DNA of 64,000 nucleotides from Dyadobacter beijingensis DSM 21582 (GTDB lineage: Bacteria > Bacteroidota > Bacteroidia > Cytophagales > Spirosomataceae): assembly GCF_000382205.1 (NCBI RefSeq), contig NZ_KB907789.1, forward strand, positions 62,001 through 126,000, given 5' to 3'. A program made the translations under genes and the position numbers. Shown here one piece after another: positions 29,232-38,657 of this stretch. Numbering within the stretch: position 1 is the stretch's first letter; every line of letters begins with the position of its first letter. The notes under the pieces are model-generated. The model ran no database searches and was not told the origin of the DNA. It worked only from the letters and a program-made list of their open reading frames with translations.

Positions 29232-31883
29232 TTACTCCTTGATTTCAAGCAGGCTCCGGTCGGCGATAACGACCGGGTAATCAGGGACTGGAACGTTGCT
29301 AAAAATGGTTTCTTCTCCCCTTTTAACACCGTTCTCTTTGGGAATTGCGTAGACCGTTCCAGTCACCAAATCGACGAGAACCGGGTCACGAAAGTCGCCA
29401 TCTGCCGTGATCGTGACAGGCCTGGAAACATAACTGTCTATCGGCTTGGCTTCTCCCGACCAAACTGTAAGCAACCTGCCTGCTTTGCGATGTTTGTAGC
29501 TGAATGCATAAAGATTTTGCTGACCGGCTTGCGGTATTTGTCTCAACACCAGCAGCTGATCATCAAACAGTGAGAAAACACGTTGGGCTGCGGAAAACGC
29601 CATTTTGGGGCGATCTACTGTTTTGTCGGGATTGGTTTTGAGAATGCCCTTCGTGTTGATCCCCACCATATGGTCGCCTGGTGCGTAATGAATGTCGCTG
29701 ATGGTAAATAGATTGGTCGCAATACCCCGCCCGTGATCGCCGAGCATCCTGCGCAGGTCCCACTTGGCTTGTGTGAGCTCGGTCCAGTCCTGGTCCCGCA
29801 AAGCGCCGATGGTTACCTCCTTGGGTGTGGAGGGCGCTCCGTTCTCCCCCTGCATGAAAACAACCGAAGGTTTATAGCTCCACACCAGTTGCCGCAGCTT
29901 TTCTATTTTCGGGTAAGATTCGTCGGGATTATATGCGTAACCATGGTAGGTAAGCATATCTATGTAGGTAAGCCCATTGTTTTCCTTGAGATAGTCCATG
30001 AAATCTTTCACAAAGTCCAGGCGGGTAACGCTGGCCATTCCTAATGCGATCAGCCTTGCATTCGGCTGAACAGACTTGACGATTTTTGCCGTGCGAAGAT
30101 AAAACTCGCCAATTTCGCGACCGGTATGCTTTGCGTTCAGGTCGGGCTCGTTCCAGATTTCCCATTCCGGCACCTGCGACTTGTAGCGCGTCACGATGGC
30201 CCTGACCCAATTGTCCCATGCCTGCAAAGCCTGAGGGGATGTCGGGATATGCCCGGCTAATTTTGCCTCGCCCCCACCCTCGTAGATCGGGTTACCGTAG
30301 GAAAGCTCTACCCACGGGGCTACGCCTCGTGACGCCGCATCGGGAATGACCGCATCCAGCCATTGGAAATCATACACTCCTTTCACTTTTTCGCATTTGG
30401 CCCAACCGCCTTGCAAACGCACGCGCTTGGCACCCAACGGGCCCAGGTATGTTTTGTAGGACTGATAGTCTGTATAATCGCGGTCAAGCGTTTCAGCCCC
30501 GATCGACCAGCTGCTTTGCGCTATGTCCCTGGCATCCCGGGTTTTCAGTTGTCCTAAAACCTTCCACGGAAACAGTGGCTGCGACCCACTTTCAGGCAGC
30601 GACACCATAAAAACACTTCGGGTACCATCCGACAAGCCGTTGAAGACGACATACCGCCCCGAATTGTCCCAGGCAGGATGCGCATCGATCCGGAATTCGC
30701 CTTCCGCTTTGGAAAGGAAAATGCTGGCCAGCCTTTGCTCGACGCCGGTCTGGGTATTCAATAGCCGGATCGGCACAGTCCCGTCGCCCGAGGTCACCAT
30801 TTCGCCCGGGTAGGCGTCGGTGACGATCAGCGGCAGGGCTTTGGGATGATACGAAGGATGGCCGGAGCCTGGCTGGAACACCGTTTGCAAATCAGTACCG
30901 TCAAAGCGGGCCGTAATTAGCTCCAACCCCGGTTTTCCGCCCAGTTCGAGGTTCATCGAAATGTGTTCGCCGTCGGGCAGCCAGTTTACATGATGCCCGC
31001 CTTTGGCCCATTGCTCTGGCGTGATGGCCGTTTTTAGGTTCGAGCCATCTGCATTCATCGTAATCACCGCTCTTTTTCTTGCGCCACCACCTACCGGCGC
31101 CCATTGGACGGTCGTCAAAAGGCGTGTCCCTTGCGGGTTCCATTTTACCTGGAAACAATAATATTCAAAGTCGTGCGGATTGGGGACCGCAATGGATGGC
31201 AAAGATTTTTCATAGATATCCTTGATCGAAACAAGCAACTTGGACTTACCCGACCCGGTGTCGGTAATGAAAACACCGTCATCGTCCGGAACGCCCACAT
31301 TGCGGATTGCCAGCTCTTTGGGAATAATAACGCCGTAGCCGATCTGCGCATACCTGGATTTGACCAGATTATGACTTGCCAGTTTTTTCCCATCCCTGGA
31401 AACCATAAACACGGTTCCACCCAACCGCCGGGACGCACCCGTGAGCGGATTCAGCTGAACCGCGAATGCCTGCCAGCTGCTCGTGTCGACATCATTGAAA
31501 TACAATTCCCGGTCACTCGCGCCCCATTGCACCTGCGCACCCAGCTGCATTTCCCAGCCGCGCGACCGCGCGACAACACGCTCGGTGCGCGACGCAATGT
31601 CAACCAGCACGACCTCTCCCGCATCACCGGGCGCAGGGGTATGATCTTCATAAGGCATCCTGAACAAAGCCATGTACTTGCCGGATGGGCTAATGGGCGA
31701 AGTATCGAAAAAACGATGAATGACCCTGCCGGAAGCGACCTTAACCATTGCAGGGTCAACCGGAAGTGACTGAGCATTACTGTCACCGATTTTCGCCATA
31801 CCCGATGTGATCGCCATGGTCAAAGCCAGGTTAGTAAGGAAACCGCGCATAGGGCGCGCCGAACGCTTTGTGAGTCTTTCCAT
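29232..31883 (-). CDS. TolB-like propeller fused to clan GH-A glycosidase
   Basis: This 883-residue secreted protein has two parts. Residues about 45-440 form a TolB/DPP-IV-type beta-propeller (FFDTSPISPSGKYMALFRMPY, VQWGASDRELYFNDVD, VKWNPQGTRLLTTVQW, WLPDGEHISM, PAWDNSGRYVVFNG). Residues about 455-883 are a glycosidase domain closely similar to the 498-residue enzyme of the operon: RVRLQGGWAKCEKVKGVYDF, WVELSYGNPIYEGG, WEIWNEPD with the acid/base Glu near 575, and MQGENGAPS near 677. The propeller may bind the polysaccharide or orient the substrate. This pairing is uncommon in my knowledge. It lies 1 bp from the SusD gene upstream. Confidence 0.82.
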   Translation of the reverse strand: MERLTKRSARPMRGFLTNLALTMAITSGMAKIGDSNAQSLPVDPAMVKVASGRVIHRFFDTSPISPSGKYMALFRMPYEDHTPAPGDAGEVVLVDIASRTERVVARSRGWEMQLGAQVQWGASDRELYFNDVDTSSWQAFAVQLNPLTGASRRLGGTVFMVSRDGKKLASHNLVKSRYAQIGYGVIIPKELAIRNVGVPDDDGVFITDTGSGKSKLLVSIKDIYEKSLPSIAVPNPHDFEYYCFQVKWNPQGTRLLTTVQWAPVGGGARKRAVITMNADGSNLKTAITPEQWAKGGHHVNWLPDGEHISMNLELGGKPGLELITARFDGTDLQTVFQPGSGHPSYHPKALPLIVTDAYPGEMVTSGDGTVPIRLLNTQTGVEQRLASIFLSKAEGEFRIDAHPAWDNSGRYVVFNGLSDGTRSVFMVSLPESGSQPLFPWKVLGQLKTRDARDIAQSSWSIGAETLDRDYTDYQSYKTYLGPLGAKRVRLQGGWAKCEKVKGVYDFQWLDAVIPDAASRGVAPWVELSYGNPIYEGGGEAKLAGHIPTSPQALQAWDNWVRAIVTRYKSQVPEWEIWNEPDLNAKHTGREIGEFYLRTAKIVKSVQPNARLIALGMASVTRLDFVKDFMDYLKENNGLTYIDMLTYHGYAYNPDESYPKIEKLRQLVWSYKPSVVFMQGENGAPSTPKEVTIGALRDQDWTELTQAKWDLRRMLGDHGRGIATNLFTISDIHYAPGDHMVGINTKGILKTNPDKTVDRPKMAFSAAQRVFSLFDDQLLVLRQIPQAGQQNLYAFSYKHRKAGRLLTVWSGEAKPIDSYVSRPVTITADGDFRDPVLVDLVTGTVYAIPKENGVKRGEETIFSNVPVPDYPVVIADRSLLEIKE

Positions 31884-31884
31884 T

Positions 31885-33327
31885 CTAATAGCCGGTGTTC
31901 TGGGTAAGGTTTTTGTTCAGTTCAATCTCCCGCAACGGGATCGGATACAGGTTTTGGAATGCTTTCGCCGGATAACCCTTGGCCGACATCACGGGTACGA
32001 AACGGTCGGTCCGTTTCAGATCGAACCAGCGCTGGCTTTCAAATGCAAACTCGACCCGGCGTTCCTTTTCCAACGCCAGTCTCACATCGGCCTGGGTGCT
32101 CACCGTCAGCTCGGACAATCCTGCGCGCTTACGAACCTGATTGATCAATGGCAAAGAGGCTGCCGGCTGGTTTTGTTCATTGAGTGCTTCCGCGTACATG
32201 AGCAGCACGTCTGCATACCGAAGAATCGGATAATCTACGTCGGATTCTCCCCGAATAATGCCTGTCTGGAGAAATTTGACAGGGTACGGTTCATTGATCA
32301 CCATACCGCTGGCATTGGTGTAAGACGTCGCCACGGACGTGACTTTCCTCAAATCGCCAGCCTCATATGCTCCGATCAGATCGGCCGTAGGCTTATTGAC
32401 GCCGTCGCCCGGTCCGCCCGAGATGCCGAAATCTGGTGAGATCGCCCCAAAGGGAGTCCAAAGGCTATAAAAGCCTCCTCCCTGCCCGATTTGCCCGCCT
32501 TTATTTTGTACTGCTAAAATAACCTCCTTATTGTTGGCAAACGAAGTCGATGCTGCAAATACATCCGAATAATTGGGCATGAGCTTGTATGCATTGGCAT
32601 CGATCACTTCTTTCAGAACCACGGCCGCGGGCGCGTATTTTTTCTGTGCGAGGTAAACCTTGGCCAGCAAAGTCTTGGCGGCCCATTTGGAGGCCCGACC
32701 GGCATTGGCCGCGGTGATGGTCGCAGGTAGTTTCTCCGAGGCTGTCGCCAGATCGGCTTCTATTAAAGCATACACTTCCGACGCCGGTGAACGGAGAATG
32801 CCGGCGGTGGCGTACGGGTCGTTGATCTCGGTTTTAACCAACTGCACATCCCCAAAAAGCTGAACCAGATTGAAATAAAACATCGCGCGTAAAAACCGCG
32901 CTTCGCCTTCATACTGTGCTTTCAGGGCGGCGTCAATTTCCGCGCCTGCTATGCGGTCCAGAATCGCGTTTGCCCGGCCGATACCCTGGTAATGCCCCTG
33001 CCACGCGTCACGGAAATAGGTATTGGAAAGGGAGTAATTCAGGTCTTCGATTTCAAAACCAATAGCGCTAACCGGTGTGCGGGTGTATCCGTATTCGGTA
33101 TTGTCGGTAGAAACTTCGCCGAGCCAGATCAGCGAACCGCCGCCGGTCCCGTACAGTCCGGCATGTTTAAAAGTAGCGTATGTGCCCACCACAGCCGTGT
33201 TGTAATCGGCGGCAGTTTTGTAAAAATTCTCCACGGTACGTTCAGTTTCAGGCAGTACCGAAAGAAAATCGCTGCACGCACTCACCGACAAGGCGAGGAT
33301 GGCTAAACTAATATGTTTGAATTTCAT
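31885..33327 (-). CDS. SusD/RagB family glycan-binding lipoprotein
   Basis: This 480-residue lipoprotein (lipobox SVSAC) has the SusD core: RANAILDRIAG, ARFLRAMFYFNLVQLFGDVQLV near 143, RYADVLLMYAEALNE near 368, and KERRVEFAFESQRWFDLKR near 420. It pairs with the SusC encoded 12 bp upstream and delivers oligosaccharides to it. The locus context (uxaC, uxuB, uxuA, symporter) points to a glucuronate-containing glycan. It appears complete. Confidence 0.95.
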   Translation of the reverse strand: MKFKHISLAILALSVSACSDFLSVLPETERTVENFYKTAADYNTAVVGTYATFKHAGLYGTGGGSLIWLGEVSTDNTEYGYTRTPVSAIGFEIEDLNYSLSNTYFRDAWQGHYQGIGRANAILDRIAGAEIDAALKAQYEGEARFLRAMFYFNLVQLFGDVQLVKTEINDPYATAGILRSPASEVYALIEADLATASEKLPATITAANAGRASKWAAKTLLAKVYLAQKKYAPAAVVLKEVIDANAYKLMPNYSDVFAASTSFANNKEVILAVQNKGGQIGQGGGFYSLWTPFGAISPDFGISGGPGDGVNKPTADLIGAYEAGDLRKVTSVATSYTNASGMVINEPYPVKFLQTGIIRGESDVDYPILRYADVLLMYAEALNEQNQPAASLPLINQVRKRAGLSELTVSTQADVRLALEKERRVEFAFESQRWFDLKRTDRFVPVMSAKGYPAKAFQNLYPIPLREIELNKNLTQNTGY

Positions 33328-33339
33328 GATGATCGATTG

Positions 33340-36300
33340 TCAGAATGAAAGGTTAATGCCGATTGTGAAAGACCTTGCAATTGGATAATTACCAAAGTCG
33401 GAGCGCGAAGCGAGCAAATTATCATTAGAAACACTCACCTCCGGATCATAGCCGCGATACCCGGTGAAGGTAAACAGGTTAGTGCCGGTAGCGTATATAC
33501 GCACATTCTGCAGCCCCACGCGTTGGGTCAGGGTTTGCGGAAGTGAATAGGCAAGCGTCACGTTCCGGATGCGCAGGTAAGATCCATTGAACAGATACTG
33601 CGAGCTGTAAACCGTGTTGGTATTTTTCCCGCCACGGATCGTCCGGCCGAAGCGGCCATCTCCCGGCTGCTCGGGTGAAATCCATCGATGGTCGTATACG
33701 TACTTGGTATTGTTCTGCACACCTGCATTGTTGATCATGAATGTGCCGTCGTAAATCTGGTAGCCCACCATACCGTTCGTAGCGATGTCCAAACTCAGGT
33801 TTTTGTAGGAAAATGTATTGTTAAACCCGAAAAAATATTTGGCATGCGGGCTGCCGATCACCTCGCGGTCGTTATCATTGATCACCCCGTTTCCGTCGAT
33901 ATCTTTCCATTTCACATCGCCTGGCTTTGCCAGGGGCTGCGCTTTATATTCAGCGATTTCCTGCTCGGTTTGGAAAATACCCAGCTGACGGCGACCAAAG
34001 AACACTCCAATCGGGCTTCCTACCTGTGTAACGTGCGTATTGGCAACCTGCCCGTTGGCACTGCTGAAAATTCTTTCGGCATCCGTTGACATGGCTAACA
34101 CCTTATTGCGGTTGAAAGTAATGTTTGCATTGGTTGTCCATTTAAAGACGCCGGTCGTATTGCGCGTCATTAAAGCCAATTCCAGGCCTTTGTTCTGCAC
34201 CTCACCCAGGTTTACCACCGCATTCGAAAGCCCTGTTGCACCCGGCGTGGATATATTGAAGAGCATATCGGTATTTCGCTTCTCGTATAGATCCGCCGTC
34301 AGGTTCACCCTATTATCAAGCACCGACAGGTCCAAGCCCAAATCGAGCTGTTTCATGGATTCCCAACCTAGCTGTCCGTTCGAAAAAGAGCTGCGGGCAA
34401 GGCCGGGCGTGAGCGCATCGCCGATCACGTAATTAGCGTTTGTAAGCTGCCCGATAGCGCGGTAATTGCCGATCGCATTGTTACCGGTGAGCCCGTAACT
34501 CGCGCGGAGTTTAAGGTCGTTGATAAAATGCTGGGTTTTCATAAACGCTTCCTCTGAGACCCGCCAGCCTACGGATGCGGAAGGAAACGTTCCCCAACGG
34601 TTGTTCTCACCGAAACGTGACGAGCCGTCGCGGCGCAGCGTCGCAGTGATTAGATACCGGTCGTTGAATATATAGTTAGCCCTGGCCAATAACGAGAGAA
34701 TCGTGTAATCCTGAATACCTTCCGTTCCGCTGTTAACGGTTCCACCATTGATGTTAGGGATCAGGTTATCGGGAAAGTTGACCGCATTCGCTGTGATCAC
34801 ATCGCCCCGCTCGCGTTGAGCCGTGAAGCCACCTACGAGGTCAACCGTATGTTTACCAAAGGTCTTTTTATAACTTAATGTGTTTTCATTGAGCCAGTTG
34901 ATATTCTCGGACCTGGTAGCCGTAGCCGACGCGATACCTACCGGTGCCGAGGTACTCAGTGTGGACGGTATCCAGATCTGATTTTTAGCATAGTTCAAAT
35001 CCGCTCCAAACGTTGTCCGAAATTTAAGGCTGCCAGAGATTGCGAACTCGGCATAAGTGTTACCCAGCAAGCGAAACTGCGACGAAGGGTTTTTATACTC
35101 GTTGGCAATTTTGACCGGGCTTTGAAAACCGGCAGAACCTTCGGGCGCAGGGATTTCATTGCCATAAGATCCGTCAGGCCGGTAAACCGGTACATGCGGC
35201 GAGATCCCCATGGCAGTCTGTATGATACCAAACCCACCGTAATGTCCCGAAAATGGTAAATTGTCCTGGGAGGTGAAGCTCGGCAGCAGGCTCACGCCCA
35301 CAGTAAGGCGTTTTGAAACCTTCGCGTCGGCATTGGCGCGGAAGCTGTACCGTTTCAGCCCGGTGTTGATAATAATGCCCTGCTGATTGAAATATCCTGC
35401 TGATATCGCGTAACGCACGTTTTCATTTCCACCGGAAGCGGCCACCTGTATGTTGCGGATGGAGGCATTGCGGAAGATCGCGTCCTGCCAGTCGGTACCT
35501 TCGCCCAGTGCCGCAGGGTTCTGCAAATCGGCCGGAATACGAAATGTGGCTGGCCGCATGCTGTTGGGATCTGTGATCTTGCCGGTAGGAACATTGTCAA
35601 GGTACCCATTGTTGCGCCCGTCAATGGTGAACCGGGCAAATTCCTCGGCGTTCATCATCTGGATTTTGTGACCTATCTGCTGAATCCCCGCGTAGGCGTC
35701 CACCTGGATCTGCGCCTTACCCGATTTGCCGCGCTTGGTGGTCACGATAATTACCCCATTGGACCCGCGGGATCCGTAGATCGCCGTGGCCGAGGCGTCC
35801 TTCAACACATCTATGCTCTCGATATCATTCGGACTGATTGTGTTTAAAGGATTACCTACCCCTGCACCCGAAACAGGGAAACCGTCGATCACAAAAAGTG
35901 GCTCGTTACCACCCGAAATCGAGCCTATTCCACGGATCAGAATATTCGTATTTCCACCCGGAGCACCTGACGAGCTCGATATCTGTAATCCCGCAACTTG
36001 TCCCTGCAAAGCCTGATCGAAACCCGATACGGGTGTCTTGACAATGTCTTTTGCCGCAATCGAAGAGATCGCCCCGGTAAGATCCTTCTTTTCCTGGGTT
36101 CCGTAACCGACCACCACCACTTCGTGCAGTGATTTATTGTCCTCAGCCAGCGTCACATTAATTTCAGTGCGGTCGCCCACCTGAATTTCCTGGCTCACAT
36201 ACCCTACATAGGAAAATACGAGCGTAGAAGTCGGTCCGGATACAGCCAATGAATATGCGCCATCTGCATTCGAAGAAGTTCCTTTCTGCGTGCCTTTAAG

Positions 36301-36441
36301 CACCACACTAACTCCCGGTAGTTTCCCACCACCCGCGTCAGAAATGCTGCCCGTGATGGTTTGCGCGAAAACAGGGGTCGTCAGGAGCAGCATGCAAATA
36401 CCAAGCCACCAAACCGGCTTGCCCGTAAAGAGTGTTTCCAT
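33340..36441 (-). CDS. SusC-like TonB-dependent outer-membrane transporter
   Basis: This 1033-residue transporter has a signal peptide (to about residue 26), a carboxypeptidase-like domain (ITGSISDAGGGKLPGVSVV), a TonB-box region (VVVVGYGTQEKKD near 108), a plug with VDVLKDASATAIYGSRGSNGVIIVTTKRG and LFVIDGFP, and a full barrel ending in FTIGINLSF. It has no STN domain, so it is not wired to a FecR protein. It is the first gene of the glucuronate locus and faces an IclR regulator across a 289-bp A+T-rich region. Confidence 0.96.
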   Translation of the reverse strand: METLFTGKPVWWLGICMLLLTTPVFAQTITGSISDAGGGKLPGVSVVLKGTQKGTSSNADGAYSLAVSGPTSTLVFSYVGYVSQEIQVGDRTEINVTLAEDNKSLHEVVVVGYGTQEKKDLTGAISSIAAKDIVKTPVSGFDQALQGQVAGLQISSSSGAPGGNTNILIRGIGSISGGNEPLFVIDGFPVSGAGVGNPLNTISPNDIESIDVLKDASATAIYGSRGSNGVIIVTTKRGKSGKAQIQVDAYAGIQQIGHKIQMMNAEEFARFTIDGRNNGYLDNVPTGKITDPNSMRPATFRIPADLQNPAALGEGTDWQDAIFRNASIRNIQVAASGGNENVRYAISAGYFNQQGIIINTGLKRYSFRANADAKVSKRLTVGVSLLPSFTSQDNLPFSGHYGGFGIIQTAMGISPHVPVYRPDGSYGNEIPAPEGSAGFQSPVKIANEYKNPSSQFRLLGNTYAEFAISGSLKFRTTFGADLNYAKNQIWIPSTLSTSAPVGIASATATRSENINWLNENTLSYKKTFGKHTVDLVGGFTAQRERGDVITANAVNFPDNLIPNINGGTVNSGTEGIQDYTILSLLARANYIFNDRYLITATLRRDGSSRFGENNRWGTFPSASVGWRVSEEAFMKTQHFINDLKLRASYGLTGNNAIGNYRAIGQLTNANYVIGDALTPGLARSSFSNGQLGWESMKQLDLGLDLSVLDNRVNLTADLYEKRNTDMLFNISTPGATGLSNAVVNLGEVQNKGLELALMTRNTTGVFKWTTNANITFNRNKVLAMSTDAERIFSSANGQVANTHVTQVGSPIGVFFGRRQLGIFQTEQEIAEYKAQPLAKPGDVKWKDIDGNGVINDNDREVIGSPHAKYFFGFNNTFSYKNLSLDIATNGMVGYQIYDGTFMINNAGVQNNTKYVYDHRWISPEQPGDGRFGRTIRGGKNTNTVYSSQYLFNGSYLRIRNVTLAYSLPQTLTQRVGLQNVRIYATGTNLFTFTGYRGYDPEVSVSNDNLLASRSDFGNYPIARSFTIGINLSF

Positions 36442-36730
36442 AGGGTTATAAGATTATACTTCAACAATGATAAATAATACTTCAACAATTCAATATTAAT
36501 AAACAAATAAGCTCGGTCAATATTTTTTGTATAATAAATTTATTTTGCTGAAAAATTTCAAGAGAACGAGGGAGTAAAAGATCTTAAAGAAATATCTTAA
36601 AATACTAATAATCAAATGATTAAATAGATACAAAAACTAGTGAATGGCACCTATACCGAAAAGAAAAACATTTTACATACTTTGGTTTAACTGGCGCAAT
36701 CAGTTAGATTTACTATCATCATGTTAAAGT
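36442..36730. promoter_or_regulatory. Divergent control region between SusC and IclR genes, with 13-bp direct repeats
   Basis: This 289-bp gap is much richer in A+T than its surroundings. Two perfect copies of ATACTTCAACAAT lie at 36456-36468 and 36477-36489, 21 bp apart (two DNA turns) and just upstream of the SusC start. A second pair of 8-bp copies (ATCTTAAA) lies near 36582-36602. The spacing suits a protein that binds one DNA face twice, and the divergent IclR protein is the natural candidate. No confident Bacteroidota -33/-7 promoter pair could be placed. The repeats are seen; the binding is inference. Confidence 0.55.
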
Positions 36731-37468
36731 ATGGTACAGGTAATCATTAAAGCGTTTGATATTCTCGAACTGGTCGCGCAGCGCGACGGTCAGGCCGTGA
36801 CATTGACGGAAATATCCAATGAGCTGCAGCTCAACCAGGCCACCGCCTCGAACATCATCAATACCATGATCGGCAAGGGGTATCTCGAACACGTCGGTAA
36901 AAAAAAGGGCTACCGGCTGGGCCTGGCGGCCTACCGGCTTACCAATGAAGTGAACTACGAGCAGGATCTGGTAATGGCGGCGCGGGAACCGATGGCACAA
37001 CTCACGACATTGCTCAACGAATCCTGCCTGCTGGGCGCATTGCGAAACCAGAAGCGGTATATCCTGCATGCGGTGCATTCAACCCAGGATATTCAGGTGC
37101 AAATCCGTTCGGAACGGAATGTGTACGAAACAGCCAGCGGACGGCTATTGCTCGCCTACCTTTCCGAGAAAGAACTGGAACGTTTCATACTGCACAATGG
37201 ACTCCCCGATGCCGGGTTGTGGGAGGAGGCGGGTTCTCGGATGTCGCTCATGGAAGCTTTGATCCATATCCGCAATGAAGGCATTTGCATGACGCATCTG
37301 AAAAACACGCATGTACGCGGTTTTGCCGTACCGGTATGGGCCAAGGATAAAGTAGTTGCCGGACTGAGCATATTTCTGCCGGACTACCGGTGCTCGGCCT
37401 CGCGGCAAAAGGAAATTGTGACAGCATTGCGCGAAGCGGCCACGCAGATCAGCCAGAAACTGCAATGA
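36731..37468 (+). CDS. IclR-family transcriptional regulator
   Basis: This 245-residue regulator has an N-terminal winged helix (VTLTEISNELQLNQATASNIINTMIGKGYLEH, residues about 22-54) and a C-terminal IclR effector domain with RYILHAVHSTQDIQVQ, ETASGRLLLAYL and GFAVPVWAKDKVVAGLSIFLP. IclR proteins such as KdgR control sugar-acid genes in response to uronate intermediates. It is divergent from the glucuronate locus, so it probably represses or activates it with 2-keto-3-deoxygluconate or a relative. The stop codon is one base from the start of the next gene. Confidence 0.92.
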   Translation: MVQVIIKAFDILELVAQRDGQAVTLTEISNELQLNQATASNIINTMIGKGYLEHVGKKKGYRLGLAAYRLTNEVNYEQDLVMAAREPMAQLTTLLNESCLLGALRNQKRYILHAVHSTQDIQVQIRSERNVYETASGRLLLAYLSEKELERFILHNGLPDAGLWEEAGSRMSLMEALIHIRNEGICMTHLKNTHVRGFAVPVWAKDKVVAGLSIFLPDYRCSASRQKEIVTALREAATQISQKLQ

Positions 37469-37469
37469 G

Positions 37470-38033
37470 ATGGAAGAGTATCTGAGATCATTCAATATCC
37501 TGACCGAGCAGGAAATCACGCTGGCCGTTGATGCAGGCAGTTACCGGACCGTTAAAAAGAACGAGTATTTTATCAGGGAAGGACAAGTATGCCGGCAGGT
37601 AGCGTTTGTGCGCTCTGGAATTTTCCGTTCATTTTATTACAACACGCAAGGGGAAGAGATCACCTATTGCTTCACTTTTGACGGCACCTTTGTCACAGCA
37701 TATTCTTCCTTTATTACCCAGCAAGAAACTGTCGAAAATATCTGCGCGATAACTGATGCCGAGATATTTGTTATCCCAAAATCCGCCATCGAACAGTTTG
37801 AGAAAACCAGCATCAATTGGTTGCGACTGACTAAAATGATTGCCGAACAGGAGTTTTTAAAGATGGAGCAGCGCGTGTTTACCCTGCTGAAAGAAAGCGC
37901 CGAAAACCGATACGCCGAGCTGATGGAAAAACATCCGGACTATTTGATGCTCATCCCGCTAAATCAATTAGCGTCCTATTTGGGCATCACACAACGGCAT
38001 CTGAGCAGGATTCGGCGCGCTTACGCTTTTTAG
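37470..38033 (+). CDS. Crp/Fnr-family transcriptional regulator
   Basis: This 187-residue regulator has a cyclic-nucleotide-binding-like beta-barrel (YFIREGQVCRQVAFVRSGIFRSFYYN, residues about 29-54, and ITYCFTFDGTFVTAYSSF) and a short helix-turn-helix at the C-terminus (LNQLASYLGITQRHLSRIRRA). It has no Fe-S cysteine cluster. Such small Crp proteins are common in Bacteroidota and often control a neighbouring oxidoreductase. Its start is one base after the IclR stop and its likely target is the flavoprotein gene immediately downstream. Confidence 0.9.
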   Translation: MEEYLRSFNILTEQEITLAVDAGSYRTVKKNEYFIREGQVCRQVAFVRSGIFRSFYYNTQGEEITYCFTFDGTFVTAYSSFITQQETVENICAITDAEIFVIPKSAIEQFEKTSINWLRLTKMIAEQEFLKMEQRVFTLLKESAENRYAELMEKHPDYLMLIPLNQLASYLGITQRHLSRIRRAYAF

Positions 38034-38078
38034 ACAAATGTCCTTCCGGCTACCGGACACGTTGTGTTGCTTTGCAAC

Positions 38079-38657
38079 ATGAAAAAAATACTGATTATCA
38101 ACGGGCACCCGGACCCGGCAAGCTACAACTACGCGCTCGCAAACGCCTATTACGAAGGCCTCGTTAAAACCGACGCAGAAATCCTGCGAATCAACATTGC
38201 TGAACTGCAATTCAATCCTAATCTTGAATTCGGTTATCGACGGCGGACTGAACTCGAACCCGACCTGTTGGATGCGATACAAAAGATCAAAGCTGCGGAT
38301 CACCTGGTTTGGGTATTCCCAATGTGGTGGTACGGATACCCTGCCATCATGAAAGGGTTTATCGACCGGACCTTTCTCCCAGGCATCACATTTCAACCCG
38401 TAGAAGGCAGCGCCTTCCCAAAAAAACTGCTTAAAGGAAAAACCGCAAGGATCATTGTTACTTCCGACACGCCCCGGTGGTATGATTGGCTTTTCATGAA
38501 AAGCCCCACACTGAACCAATTCAAAAAAGGCACGCTCGAATTTTGCGGAATCAGCCCGGTAAAGATTACCTACCTGGCCGTCGTCAAAGACGCAAGCGAG
38601 TTGATTCGGCAACAATGGCTCCGCAAGGTAGAACGACTGGGTGAGCGGGGAATCTAG
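38079..38657 (+). CDS. NAD(P)H:quinone-type flavodoxin-fold oxidoreductase
   Basis: The start is the ATG at 38079-38081; the GTG upstream at 38064 adds five non-conserved residues. The protein is about 192 residues with the flavodoxin-like fold of the NQO1/MdaB/KefF group: LIINGHPDPASYN near 4, HLVWVFPMWWYGYPAIMKGFIDRTFLPG near 75-102, and a C-terminal LEFCGISPVKITYL. It binds FMN or FAD and reduces quinones or electrophiles in the cytoplasm. It follows a Crp-type regulator. Its last bases overlap the convergent AraC gene end. Confidence 0.9.
   Translation: MKKILIINGHPDPASYNYALANAYYEGLVKTDAEILRINIAELQFNPNLEFGYRRRTELEPDLLDAIQKIKAADHLVWVFPMWWYGYPAIMKGFIDRTFLPGITFQPVEGSAFPKKLLKGKTARIIVTSDTPRWYDWLFMKSPTLNQFKKGTLEFCGISPVKITYLAVVKDASELIRQQWLRKVERLGERGI

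Noticed and set aside
36678..36684. TACTTTG before the IclR gene as a -7 element
   Set aside because: It is one base short of the TAnnTTTG consensus and has no TTTG at the -33 distance.
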